Source: Mycobacterium asiaticum
Lineage (GTDB): Bacteria; Actinomycetota; Actinomycetes; Mycobacteriales; Mycobacteriaceae
Assembly: GCF_001673315.1 (NCBI RefSeq)
Contig: NZ_LZLQ01000123.1
Coordinates: 1-40,153 of the forward strand
Length of the DNA stretch: 40,153 nt
Reading direction: 5' to 3'
Shown: in pieces, positions 9,260 to 18,857 of the stretch
Position numbering within the stretch: the first letter of the stretch is position 1
Layout: each line of letters begins with the position of its first letter
The notes under the pieces: model-generated
The model's input: the letters and a program-made list of their open reading frames with translations, nothing else
What the model was told of the DNA's origin: nothing
Databases searched by the model: none
Translations under genes and position numbers: made by a program

Positions 9260-9372
9260 GGGATTCTCGCGTCCCACTCGTGCTGGTGACGGCTACGGGT
9301 CTGACTGTAGACAGTGGCGCGACCGTTCTGGAATTTCACCAGATTCCGTAGCTCGTCAATTGCGGTGTATAC
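9260..9372 (-). promoter_or_regulatory. Cobalamin (B12) riboswitch upstream of cbtBA
   Basis: Read on the minus strand, the leader between the clpC1 stop and cbtB has the conserved core of the cobalamin riboswitch: GGAATCTGGTGAAATTCC (9347-9330), GGTCGCGCCACTGT (9324-9311) and a B12-box-like AGTCAGACCCGTAGCC (9306-9291). Pairing supports it: GACGaGCTACGG (9357-9346) matches CCGTAGCCGTC (9298-9288) over 11 pairs with one bulge, and TCTGG pairs with CCAGA around the L-loop. A small hairpin, TGGGA...TCCCA, ends right before the AGGAGG ribosome site, which suggests control of translation initiation. Exact ends are estimated. Confidence 0.85.
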
Positions 9373-9380
9373 GGGCTGGA

Positions 9381-11912
<2,532 letters not shown>

Positions 11913-12000
11913 CCGCTGTTACCTGCTCTCCCTCACCATTCGGTACTCCGTCTTGCCAGACCATCTGCCGATACAGGACCGACAGAGCGCACCTCTAACC

Positions 12001-12006
12001 ACTGTA
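12001..12006 (-). promoter_or_regulatory. Candidate -10 box of clpC1
   Basis: TACAGT on the minus strand fits the mycobacterial TANNNT -10 consensus and is embedded in the inverted repeat ACCACT-N2-AGTGGT. A second inverted repeat overlaps the expected -35 zone, so a regulator could act here. Assigned by pattern only. Confidence 0.35.
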
Positions 12007-12124
12007 GTGGTCGGCCTGCCAGGGTTCCTAACCCTCGCAAGCGCAGCAGTGCGGAAGCGCAACAGAATAACGAGGAAATACCCCAATGCGTTTCCCACCC
12101 AGGCTGTTGATCAGTTCGCCCCAA

Positions 12125-12171
12125 GCGAAAAGAAAAACCGGCGCCCATGCCGTTGCGGCCTGGGCGCCGGT
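12125..12171 (-). terminator. Intrinsic terminator of lsr2
   Basis: A perfect 11-base-pair stem, ACCGGCGCCCA (12137-12147) with TGGGCGCCGGT (12161-12171) and a 13-base loop. On the minus strand it is followed by TTTTCTTTTCGC. A GC stem plus T-tract is a classic rho-independent terminator, uncommon in mycobacteria. It lies about 50 bases after the lsr2 stop and isolates lsr2 from clpC1. Confidence 0.85.
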
Positions 12172-12187
12172 ATTCGTTGACCCGGTA

Positions 12188-12223
12188 ATCGTTGACTACA
12201 TGGTTGGCTACATGGTCTGCTAC
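12188..12223 (-). repeat. Three 12-base tandem repeats at the lsr2 stop
   Basis: On the minus strand three near-identical 12-mers follow each other: GTAGCAGACCAT, GTAGCCAACCAT and GTAGTCAACGAT. The first contains the lsr2 stop codon TAG; because the period is a multiple of three, each copy repeats an in-frame TAG. Confidence 0.75.
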
Positions 12224-12558
12224 GTTGCCGCGTGGAACGCGTCGATGACGTCGGCCGGTATCCGGCCGCGGGTCGAAACGTTGTGGCCGTTGCGGCGGGC
12301 CCACTCTCGGATAGCGGCGCTCTGCTCGCGGTCGATAGCACCCCGTCCCCGACCCGAACCCGAACGTCCGCGCCGCCGACCACCGACGCGACGACCGGCC
12401 GCCACCCATTGCTTCAAGTCGTTACGCAGTTTCGCGGCATTTTTACTGGAAAGGTCGATCTCATAGGTCACCCCGTCAAGCCCGAATTCGACCGTTTCGT
12501 CGGCGGCGCCGGCACCGTCGAAATCATCGACCAAGGTGACGGTTACTTTCTTCGCCAT
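12220..12558 (-). CDS. lsr2: Lsr2, nucleoid-associated xenogeneic silencer
   Basis: A 112-residue H-NS-like protein that bridges DNA and silences AT-rich, often acquired, genes including ESX and PE/PPE loci. The N-terminal oligomerisation domain (MAKKVTVTLVDD, residues 1-55) and C-terminal DNA-binding domain (about 66-112) with the AT-hook-like RGR at 97-99 are intact, joined by a basic RGRSGSGRGRG linker. Length equals the mycobacterial family. The ATG has GAGGG six bases upstream. It is monocistronic: 115 bases separate it from lysS and a terminator follows. Confidence 0.98.
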   Translation of the reverse strand: MAKKVTVTLVDDFDGAGAADETVEFGLDGVTYEIDLSSKNAAKLRNDLKQWVAAGRRVGGRRRGRSGSGRGRGAIDREQSAAIREWARRNGHNVSTRGRIPADVIDAFHAAT

Positions 12559-12673
12559 TGGCTTACCCTCGCGTTTCTTCCTGAGCAGTTACAGGTCCAG
12601 TATTTTTAGACTCCCCGTCGACTAATCTGCCATAGGAACGGAAGATCCTCAATCCAAGCGCAACTTTCGCAGT

Positions 12674-14221
12674 TCAGTTGGTGTGCGGCCTAACAATCGG
12701 GAACAAAACTGTCTCCCTAATTGACAGACCGGTCAAACACATCAACAAGCGGTCGATACCCATTCCGGTGCCGGTACAAGGGGGCATGCCGAACTCGAGA
12801 GCGACGAGAAAATCTTCGTCTAGTTGCATCGCCTCGTCGTCACCGGCGGCCGCCGCTCGGGCTTGATCGGCGAATCTATCCCGTTGAACTACCGGATCGT
12901 TTAATTCCGAGTATCCGGTGGCAAGTTCCATTCCCCGAAGGTACAGGTCCCACTTCTCGGTGACCCCCGGGATGCTGCGGTGCTGCCGGGTCAAAGGCGT
13001 TGTCTCGACCGGGAAATCCCTGACAAACGTGGGTGCGGTCAGGTTCTTGCCGACGGCATGTTCCCAAAGTTCTTCGACAAGTTTGCCGTGTCCGAAACCA
13101 CGATCATCGGGAATCTCCAGCTCGAGTTGACCGGCGATCTCGCGTAACCGTTGGACAGTTGCCCCGGGCGTGATCTCTTCACCCAGCGCATCCGACAGCG
13201 AGGAATACATCTGCAGAGTTGCCCATTCTCCATCAATGTTGTAGACGCTGCCGTCCGGCATCGGGAGTTCTCTGGTGCCGATCGCCTCATCGGCTACCTC
13301 TTGAATAAGCTCTCTGGTGACCACCGCCGAATCGTCATACGTGGCATAGGTCTGGTAGGTCTCCAACATCGAGAATTCCGGTGAATGCGTGGAATCTGTG
13401 CCTTCGTTTCGGAACACCCGATTTAGTTCAAAGACCTTGTCGAAACCTCCGACGATGCAGCGCTTGAGGAACAGTTCCGGTGCGATACGCAGGTAAAGGT
13501 CGATGTCCAACGCATTGGAATGCGTGACGAACGGCCGGGCCGCTGCCCCGCCGGCCAGCGTCTGCAGGATCGGTGTTTCGACTTCCAAGAACCCTCGGCG
13601 TTCCAGTGCATTCCTTAACGCGCGGATAACTGCAATCCGCTGCCGGGCCACCTGCCGCGCCTGGGGACGAACGATCAGGTCGACATAACGCTGCCGCACC
13701 CTGGCCTCTTCGCTCATCTCCTTGTGCGCGACCGGCAGCGGCCGGAGCGCCTTGGCGCCCATCTGCCAGGAATCGGCCAATACGGACAATTCGCCGCGCC
13801 GTGAGCTGATCACGATGCCGTGCACGAAAACGATGTCGCCGAGGTCGACGTCCGTCTTCCAGCCGTCCAGAGCCTCCTGGCCCACCCTGTCCAGGCTGAT
13901 CATGGCCTGCAGTTGGGCGCCATCGCCGTCCTGCAGGGTGGCGAAGCACAGTTTCCCGGTGTTGCGGGCGAAGACGACCCGGCCCGCGACCCCGACGACA
14001 TCCTCGGTGGCCGTGTCAATCGGCAGATCAGGGTGGGCGGCGCGGACCTCGGCCAGGGTGTGGGTCCGCTGCACGGCAACCGGGTAGGGATCACGGCCCT
14101 CGGTCAACAGGCGAGCGCGCTTGTCGCGACGGATGCGGAACTGCTCGGGAAGGTCCTGGCCTGAGTCTCGGTCGGGGTCTCGGTCCGAGTCTCGGTCGGG
14201 GTCTCGATCGGCGGCACTCAC
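12674..14221 (-). CDS. lysS: Lysyl-tRNA synthetase, class II
   Basis: Charges tRNA-Lys. 515 residues from the chosen GTG. An N-terminal OB-fold anticodon domain (about 60-170) is followed by the class II catalytic core with motif 2 (FRNEGTDSTHSPEF) and motif 3 (GTGMGIDRLL). The start GTG 14221 begins VSAADRD, matching the MSAAD start of mycobacterial homologues; the frame stays open upstream to 14500 but that part overlaps coaX and is not conserved. Residues 5-20 are a DRDPDRDS duplication from a 24-base tandem repeat, an insertion relative to the M. tuberculosis protein as I recall it. It is the last gene of the DUF2520-panC-panD-coaX-lysS run, 23 bases after coaX. Confidence 0.97.
   Translation of the reverse strand: MSAADRDPDRDSDRDPDRDSGQDLPEQFRIRRDKRARLLTEGRDPYPVAVQRTHTLAEVRAAHPDLPIDTATEDVVGVAGRVVFARNTGKLCFATLQDGDGAQLQAMISLDRVGQEALDGWKTDVDLGDIVFVHGIVISSRRGELSVLADSWQMGAKALRPLPVAHKEMSEEARVRQRYVDLIVRPQARQVARQRIAVIRALRNALERRGFLEVETPILQTLAGGAAARPFVTHSNALDIDLYLRIAPELFLKRCIVGGFDKVFELNRVFRNEGTDSTHSPEFSMLETYQTYATYDDSAVVTRELIQEVADEAIGTRELPMPDGSVYNIDGEWATLQMYSSLSDALGEEITPGATVQRLREIAGQLELEIPDDRGFGHGKLVEELWEHAVGKNLTAPTFVRDFPVETTPLTRQHRSIPGVTEKWDLYLRGMELATGYSELNDPVVQRDRFADQARAAAAGDDEAMQLDEDFLVALEFGMPPCTGTGMGIDRLLMCLTGLSIRETVLFPIVRPHTN
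14163..14210 (-). repeat. 24-base tandem duplication inside lysS
   Basis: Two copies of a 24-mer (14163-14186 and 14187-14210) differing at two bases; each is itself two 12-base halves, so the unit can be read as four 12-mers. It encodes DRDPDRDS twice in the disordered N-terminus of LysS. In-frame slippage would change length without breaking the gene. Confidence 0.9.
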
Positions 14222-14244
14222 GACGTGCCAGCTTAGCCGGACCG

Positions 14245-15063
14245 TCAGTGGGCGGTTTTCAGACGACCGCGCTGGGCGTCGCGATTGCGCTCGAACACCA
14301 GCCGCAGACCGTGCAGAGTCAGGTGTTGGTCGTAGTGCTCGACCGAGTGCAGTTCGGGCAGCAGCAACGGCGCGGTGTGCCCGGTGGCGACCACAGCGAC
14401 GTCGTCGGCTGTCGAGAAGCCCTTGACGTCGTCGCGGATCCGTTCGACCAGGCCGTCGACCAGTCCGGCGAAACCGAAAACCGCGCCGGCCTGCATGCAT
14501 TCCACGGTGTTCTTGCCGACCACCGATCGGGGCCGGGCAAGCTCGACCCGGCGCAGCGCCGCCGAACGCGCCGCCGCGGCGTCAGAGGACACCTGCACAC
14601 CGGGCGCGATGGCACCACCCAGGAACTCCCCCTTGGCTGAGACCACATCCACACAGATCGACGATCCGAAGTCCACCACGATGGCCGCCTTGCCGAACTT
14701 GTCGAAAGCCGCCAGACAGTTCACGATGCGGTCGGCACCGACCTCCTTCGGATTGTCGACCAGCAGCGGAATTCCAGTGCGCACCCCCGGCTCGATCAGC
14801 ACGTGCGGCACCGTCGGCCAGTACTGGTCGAGCATGATGCGCACCTCGTGCAGTACCGACGGCACCGTGGACAGCGCCGCGGTCCCGGTAAGCCGCTCGG
14901 CGTCCTCACCGACCAGACCATCGATGGTGAGCGCCAACTCGTCGGCGGTGACCTCGGATTCGGTCCGGATCCGCCATTGCTGCACCACTTTTGCGTGTTC
15001 TCTGGCCCCCGAGAGCAGGCCGACGACGGTGTGGGTGTTGCGAACGTCGATCGCCAGCAGCAC
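14245..15063 (-). CDS. coaX: Type III pantothenate kinase
   Basis: A 272-residue ASKHA-fold kinase for the first step of CoA synthesis (pantothenate to 4-phosphopantothenate). The N-terminal MLLAIDVRNTHTVVG carries the catalytic Asp and the nucleotide-binding Asn; DFGSSICVD is the second conserved block. GTG start two bases after the panD TAA stop, so translation is coupled. In M. tuberculosis CoaX is reported inactive while CoaA supplies the kinase activity; whether this copy is active cannot be read here. Length matches the mycobacterial family. Confidence 0.96.
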   Translation of the reverse strand: MLLAIDVRNTHTVVGLLSGAREHAKVVQQWRIRTESEVTADELALTIDGLVGEDAERLTGTAALSTVPSVLHEVRIMLDQYWPTVPHVLIEPGVRTGIPLLVDNPKEVGADRIVNCLAAFDKFGKAAIVVDFGSSICVDVVSAKGEFLGGAIAPGVQVSSDAAAARSAALRRVELARPRSVVGKNTVECMQAGAVFGFAGLVDGLVERIRDDVKGFSTADDVAVVATGHTAPLLLPELHSVEHYDQHLTLHGLRLVFERNRDAQRGRLKTAH

Positions 15064-15065
15064 GG

Positions 15066-15485
15066 TTACCGCACACTCATGCGCGGATCGAGCAACTCGT
15101 CTACACCATCCGGCACGAAGGCTGGGTCGCTGCCAAGGTCGATCTGCTTGTTCTCGGCGTCGACGAAAACGATCCGCGGCTGGTAAGCCCGCGCTTCGGC
15201 GTCCTCCATGGTCCCGTAGGCGATCAGGATCACCAGGTCACCCGGATGGACCAGATGTGCTGCGGCGCCGTTGATTCCGATCACTCCGCTGCCGCGTTCG
15301 CCGGTGATCGCGTAGGTGACCAGCCGGGCCCCATTGTCGATGTCGACGATCGTGACCTGTTCGCCCTCGAGCAGGTCGGCGGCGTCCATCAGGTCGGCGT
15401 CGATGGTCACCGATCCGACGTAGTGCAGATCGGCCTGGGTGACGGTGGCGCGGTGGATCTTCGACTTCAACATCGTCCGTAACAT
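15066..15485 (-). CDS. panD: Aspartate 1-decarboxylase
   Basis: Makes beta-alanine from aspartate for pantothenate. 139 residues. The self-cleavage site that creates the pyruvoyl cofactor is G24-S25 in HYVGSVTID; K9 and Y58-region sequence are typical. Start ATG 15485 overlaps the panC stop by one base (TGATG) and has GGAGGAA eight bases upstream, which rules out the in-frame ATG four codons earlier that lies on the ribosome site. PanD is the target of pyrazinoic acid in M. tuberculosis. Confidence 0.97.
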   Translation of the reverse strand: MLRTMLKSKIHRATVTQADLHYVGSVTIDADLMDAADLLEGEQVTIVDIDNGARLVTYAITGERGSGVIGINGAAAHLVHPGDLVILIAYGTMEDAEARAYQPRIVFVDAENKQIDLGSDPAFVPDGVDELLDPRMSVR

Positions 15486-16414
15486 CAGTTCCTCCAATTG
15501 GGTTGGGTGCGCTCGTCCAGCCCGGAGGTGCCGGCGAGATCACCGATTTGGATTGCCACATTGTCCAGAAGTCTGGTGCTGCCCAGCCGGGCGGCGATCA
15601 ACAGTCGGCCGGACCCGTGCACAGGTACCGGGCCCAGCTCGGTATCGCGCAACTGGAGGTAGTCGACTGCCAGGCCGGGGGTGGCGTCAAGTACCGCGCG
15701 GGCCGCGTCCAGTGCGGCCCGGCCACCGTAGGTAGCCGCGTGCGCACCGGCCGTCAGCGCCGCTGAAAGCGCCACCGCGAGTTCCCGCTGCTCGGCATCC
15801 AGATAGCGGTTGCGCGACGACAGCGCCAGCCCGTCGGCTTCGCGCACGGTGGGCACACCCACTACTTGCACGTCCACGTTCAGGTCGGCAACCATCTGCC
15901 GGATCAGGACCAGTTGCTGGTAGTCCTTCTCACCGAAGAAAGCACGATCGGGCCGCACGATCTGCAGCAGCTTCAACACCACCGTCAGCATCCCGGCGAA
16001 ATGCGTTGGCCGGGCGGCGCCTTCGAGCTCGCCGGCCAATGGGCCCGGCTGCACGGTGGTCCGCATTCCGTCGGGGTACATCGCGGCCGCGGTCGGCGCG
16101 AACACGATGTCCACGCTCTCCTCGCGCAGCAAGGCGAGATCGTCGTCGAGGGTGCGCGGGTAGGCGTCGAGGTCTTCGCCGGCGCCGAACTGCAGCGGGT
16201 TGACGAAGATCGACACCACGACAACCGATCCGGGCACCCGTTTGGCGGCCCGCACCAGGGAAAGATGCCCGGCATGCAGGGCGCCCATCGTGGGCACCAA
16301 CATCACCCGCCGGCCGGTGTGCCGCAGCGCGCGCGTGACGTCGCTCACCTCCCGCGGCGCCGAATAGAGGTTGAGTTCGCCCGGGATGAACTTGCGGGGC
16401 TGACCGAGCTTCAC
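15485..16414 (-). CDS. panC: Pantothenate synthetase
   Basis: Joins pantoate and beta-alanine with ATP to give pantothenate. 309 residues, the usual mycobacterial length. The HIGH-like motif is H47-A-G-H50 in GALHAGH; the KMSKS-like region is SSRNRYL, and the pantoate loop lies near FFGEKDYQQL. GTG start overlaps the upstream DUF2520 gene by four bases (GTGA), and its stop overlaps panD. Confidence 0.97.
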   Translation of the reverse strand: MKLGQPRKFIPGELNLYSAPREVSDVTRALRHTGRRVMLVPTMGALHAGHLSLVRAAKRVPGSVVVVSIFVNPLQFGAGEDLDAYPRTLDDDLALLREESVDIVFAPTAAAMYPDGMRTTVQPGPLAGELEGAARPTHFAGMLTVVLKLLQIVRPDRAFFGEKDYQQLVLIRQMVADLNVDVQVVGVPTVREADGLALSSRNRYLDAEQRELAVALSAALTAGAHAATYGGRAALDAARAVLDATPGLAVDYLQLRDTELGPVPVHGSGRLLIAARLGSTRLLDNVAIQIGDLAGTSGLDERTQPNWRN

Positions 16415-17322
16415 CGGGCCAGCACCTCGACCACGTCGGCAGGTGCGTGGGCGCGATGCGCGGTCCGCAGCGCGTTCACCCGGTAGGCCTGCGCCAGCTG
16501 CGGGTCGGCCTGCTCGAGCGCCCGCAGATGCCCCGCGACGGCGAGCGCGTCACCGCGGGCGACGGGACCCGTCAGCGCGGCCTGACCGCGCTGGAGCGTG
16601 TTTTCCAGCGCCGCCCGCGCGAGGGGTCCGACGATGCGTTCGGCGACCCCGCCGGGCTGATCGTCGATGCGCTGTTGCCCGAGCAGTTCGTCACCGCGCA
16701 GCGCCGTCCGCAGCGCCTCCAGCGCGTCGGCCAGCACCGTGACCAGATGATTGGACGCGTGGGCGAGTGCGGCGTGGTAGAGAACGCGCTCTTCCTCGCG
16801 CACGCAGAACGGCTCACCGCCCATTTCCAGCACCAGGGACTGGCCGATGGCATAACCGATCTCGTCAGCGGCGGTAACCCCGAAGCAGGTGTCCGGTAGG
16901 CGGGCAATGTCCTCGTCGGAGCCGGTGAACGTCATCGCCGGGTGTATCGCCAGCGGAATGCAGCCCTGTTCGGTCAGCGGAGCCAGCACGGAGATGCCAT
17001 TGGCACCAGAGGTGTGGACGACGATGGTGCCCCGGCGCACCGCCGAGGTAGCCGCCAGCCCAGATACCAGGCCGGCCAATTCGCTGTCCGTCACCGCCAA
17101 CAGCAACAATTCCGAGCCGGCTGCGACGTCTGGCGGCGGCAGCACCGGGGTGTCGGGCAGGCGACGTTGCGCCCGCGACAGGGACGCGTGGGAGATGGCA
17201 CTGCACGCCACCACGACGTGGTCCGCGCGCTCCAGCGCGACTCCCAGCGCGGTGCCCACCCGGCCGGCAGAGATGATCCCCACCTTCAGCCGGGCCGGGC
17301 GCAAACCGTCGAACTGCCCCAT
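16411..17322 (-). CDS. DUF2520 Rossmann-fold protein of the pantothenate operon
   Basis: A 303-residue protein equivalent to Rv3603c. An N-terminal NAD(P)-binding Rossmann fold (VGIISAGRVGTAL, residues 14-26) is followed by a helical DUF2520 domain with the motif HPAMTF and VLYHAALAHASN. The fold resembles ketopantoate or 6-phosphogluconate-type reductases. It is the first gene of the panC-panD-coaX unit and overlaps panC by four bases, so a reductase step near pantoate is an attractive but unproven role. ATG 17322 is preferred over GTG 17337 because GAGG lies about nine bases upstream and it gives the family length. Confidence 0.85.
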   Translation of the reverse strand: MGQFDGLRPARLKVGIISAGRVGTALGVALERADHVVVACSAISHASLSRAQRRLPDTPVLPPPDVAAGSELLLLAVTDSELAGLVSGLAATSAVRRGTIVVHTSGANGISVLAPLTEQGCIPLAIHPAMTFTGSDEDIARLPDTCFGVTAADEIGYAIGQSLVLEMGGEPFCVREEERVLYHAALAHASNHLVTVLADALEALRTALRGDELLGQQRIDDQPGGVAERIVGPLARAALENTLQRGQAALTGPVARGDALAVAGHLRALEQADPQLAQAYRVNALRTAHRAHAPADVVEVLAR

Positions 17323-17421
17323 CGCAGACGACCTCACAGATTTCTACGTTCGTTCCAGTCCCGTTTCTCGGGTACCGGACGGTCATTGAAACTGTAGTCG
17401 ATTCAGCGGCCTAGACCCAGT

Positions 17422-18780
17422 TCACTCGTCGCGGCGGCGACGCCGGCCGCCTCCGCTGGGCTGCACCTGGAGCCGTGCCAGCAGGTCGGCAACGGTCTGA
17501 CCGCCACTCGGCGGATCGTTGTCGTAGGCATCCTGGTTCAAGTCCTCGGCGCTGCGGTGCCGGGGCGCGGCCTCCTGTGGTGGGGCTAGTGGGCCCGGCC
17601 TAGGTGGCGGTGAAGGTGGCGGTGGAGGTGCCGGCGGCGATGCCGGTGCCGGCGGCGGTTCGTCTGGTATGGCATCGGTGCCCTGGGACAGGCTGCTGAC
17701 GCCGTAGTCGCGATATTCCGCCGAATGCCGCGAGCGGGACCGGCGACCGCCACCGTACTGCGGCGCGAGGTCATTCGTGTCCTCCTCGACGTCCTCGGTC
17801 TCGACATCTCGGTAACGCCTCCTGCGGCCCTGCTCCTGGCCGGGCGCCTGCGCCGGCGCTGGCGGCTCAGCCGCCACCCAGTGACTGCCGCTTGTTCCGG
17901 GCGGCAACCACTGCCCAGCGGCGGCAACCGGTTGCCATTCGGCCGGTCGCGGCTCTGGCTGTGGCTCGGGCTGGGGCTGGAACTCGGGCTGCGGCTGGAA
18001 CTCGGGCTGAAACTCGGGCTGGGGCTGGGGCTGAAACTGGGGCTGCGGCGCCGCGGGTGGCCGGTGGCGCGGGTTGGGCGACGGCTCGGGCTGCGCCGGC
18101 GGTACGTACTCCTGCGCGGGGGCTGGCTGCCGCGGCGGCAGCAATGGCTCCTCCGGGACATCGATGATTGCGACTTCGTCGGTGCGGGTGCGCGGGTCGT
18201 CGTCCCGGCGAACCGCAGTGACTCTGTCACTGGACACCCAGTCGGCCGGCGGACCTTCACCGTTCTGCGCACCGTTGTGACCGTGACCGCGGTCCGGCAA
18301 TGCCCGCGCGGCGTCTCTGCCCAAGGTTTCGAGCGCGGGGCGTTGTTCCAGGTCGGTGTCGAAAAGGATCTCCAGGTTGGTTCGCAGCGCGGACAACTCC
18401 GCCCGCAGCGCGGCGACCTCGTCAGCGGCCTGCGAACGCAGCTCGGCGGCCAATTCACGACGCAACTGCGACTCGACCGTGAGCTCGTATTCGCGGCGGG
18501 CCGAGATTTCCCGGTCCAGCTGCAGGTCGTACACCAACTTCATGTCGCGAGCCCGCGCCTGGTCCGCCTCGGCCTGCCGCCGGTAGAGCACGGACACGAA
18601 AGCGCCGGCAACGGCGGCCCACAACGCCAGGATCACAGCGAGCTTGAGGAGTTCCACCCGATCGGTGAAAACCAGAGCGGAGCTGGCCCCGATCGCCAGG
18701 ACCAGCAACGTCGTCAAGAGCACCCAACCCGGCCTGCGGCCGCCGCGCCGGACCCGGGCGCCGCGGGACAGAACGGTCAT
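17422..18780 (-). CDS. DUF6779-type membrane protein with coiled coil and Pro/Gln-rich tail
   Basis: A 452-residue protein equivalent to Rv3604c (about 397 residues there). A basic N-terminus precedes two transmembrane helices (about 19-38 and 44-66), then an Arg/Glu-rich coiled coil (about 68-150) and a long disordered tail rich in Pro, Gln, Glu and Ala, including PQPQ/EFQP repeats. The tail is presumably cytoplasmic. Function unknown; the layout resembles mycobacterial envelope/divisome-associated proteins, but that is only an impression. ATG with TACAGT seven bases upstream suggests a leaderless start. Extra length compared with M. tuberculosis is probably in the repeat tail. Confidence 0.85.
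   Translation of the reverse strand: MTVLSRGARVRRGGRRPGWVLLTTLLVLAIGASSALVFTDRVELLKLAVILALWAAVAGAFVSVLYRRQAEADQARARDMKLVYDLQLDREISARREYELTVESQLRRELAAELRSQAADEVAALRAELSALRTNLEILFDTDLEQRPALETLGRDAARALPDRGHGHNGAQNGEGPPADWVSSDRVTAVRRDDDPRTRTDEVAIIDVPEEPLLPPRQPAPAQEYVPPAQPEPSPNPRHRPPAAPQPQFQPQPQPEFQPEFQPQPEFQPQPEPQPEPRPAEWQPVAAAGQWLPPGTSGSHWVAAEPPAPAQAPGQEQGRRRRYRDVETEDVEEDTNDLAPQYGGGRRSRSRHSAEYRDYGVSSLSQGTDAIPDEPPPAPASPPAPPPPPSPPPRPGPLAPPQEAAPRHRSAEDLNQDAYDNDPPSGGQTVADLLARLQVQPSGGGRRRRRDE
17955..18056 (-). repeat. Pro/Gln/Glu-coding low-complexity tandem repeat
   Basis: On the plus strand the unit GGCTGGAACTCGGGCTG and shorter GGGGCTG variants recur with a 6- to 18-base pattern. It codes for PQPEFQPQ-type sequence in the DUF6779 protein. 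Likely to vary in copy number between strains. Confidence 0.8.
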
Positions 18781-18787
18781 GGCCCCT

Positions 18788-18793
18788 GACTGT
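18788..18793 (-). promoter_or_regulatory. -10 box for leaderless DUF6779 gene
   Basis: TACAGT (TANNNT) on the minus strand ends seven bases before ATG 18780, the spacing expected if transcription starts at the A of the start codon. No Shine-Dalgarno with good spacing competes strongly, though GGGG sits close to the ATG. Confidence 0.45.
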
Positions 18794-18857
18794 ACCGGGC
18801 GAGGTCAGTTGGCGTGTCGCGCCAGTCCGGCGATTCTCACGCCGAGTTGCCGCACGG

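Larger units (their letters stand above)
11913..12219. other. clpC1 upstream / lsr2 downstream region
   Basis: This 307-base gap contains no gene. It holds the lsr2 terminator (12125-12171), three 12-base repeats after the lsr2 stop, and two short inverted repeats likely to belong to the clpC1 promoter: ACCACT-GT-AGTGGT (11998-12011) and AGGGTT-CCT-AACCCT (12021-12035). On the minus strand TACAGT (12006-12001) is a good TANNNT box, giving a leader of roughly 80 bases before clpC1. Confidence 0.5.

Noticed and set aside
14222..14244. A counterpart of the tiny gene Rv3599c between coaX and lysS
   Set aside because: The gap is only 23 bases, too short for a 27-codon gene.
14222..14500. Upstream extension of lysS
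   Set aside because: Lies inside coaX and is not homologous to lysyl-tRNA synthetases; the GTG at 14221 matches the conserved start.
17955..18056. Regular repeats as a possible CRISPR array
   Set aside because: Units are 6-18 bases without spacers, in frame, and encode Pro/Gln repeats of a membrane protein.
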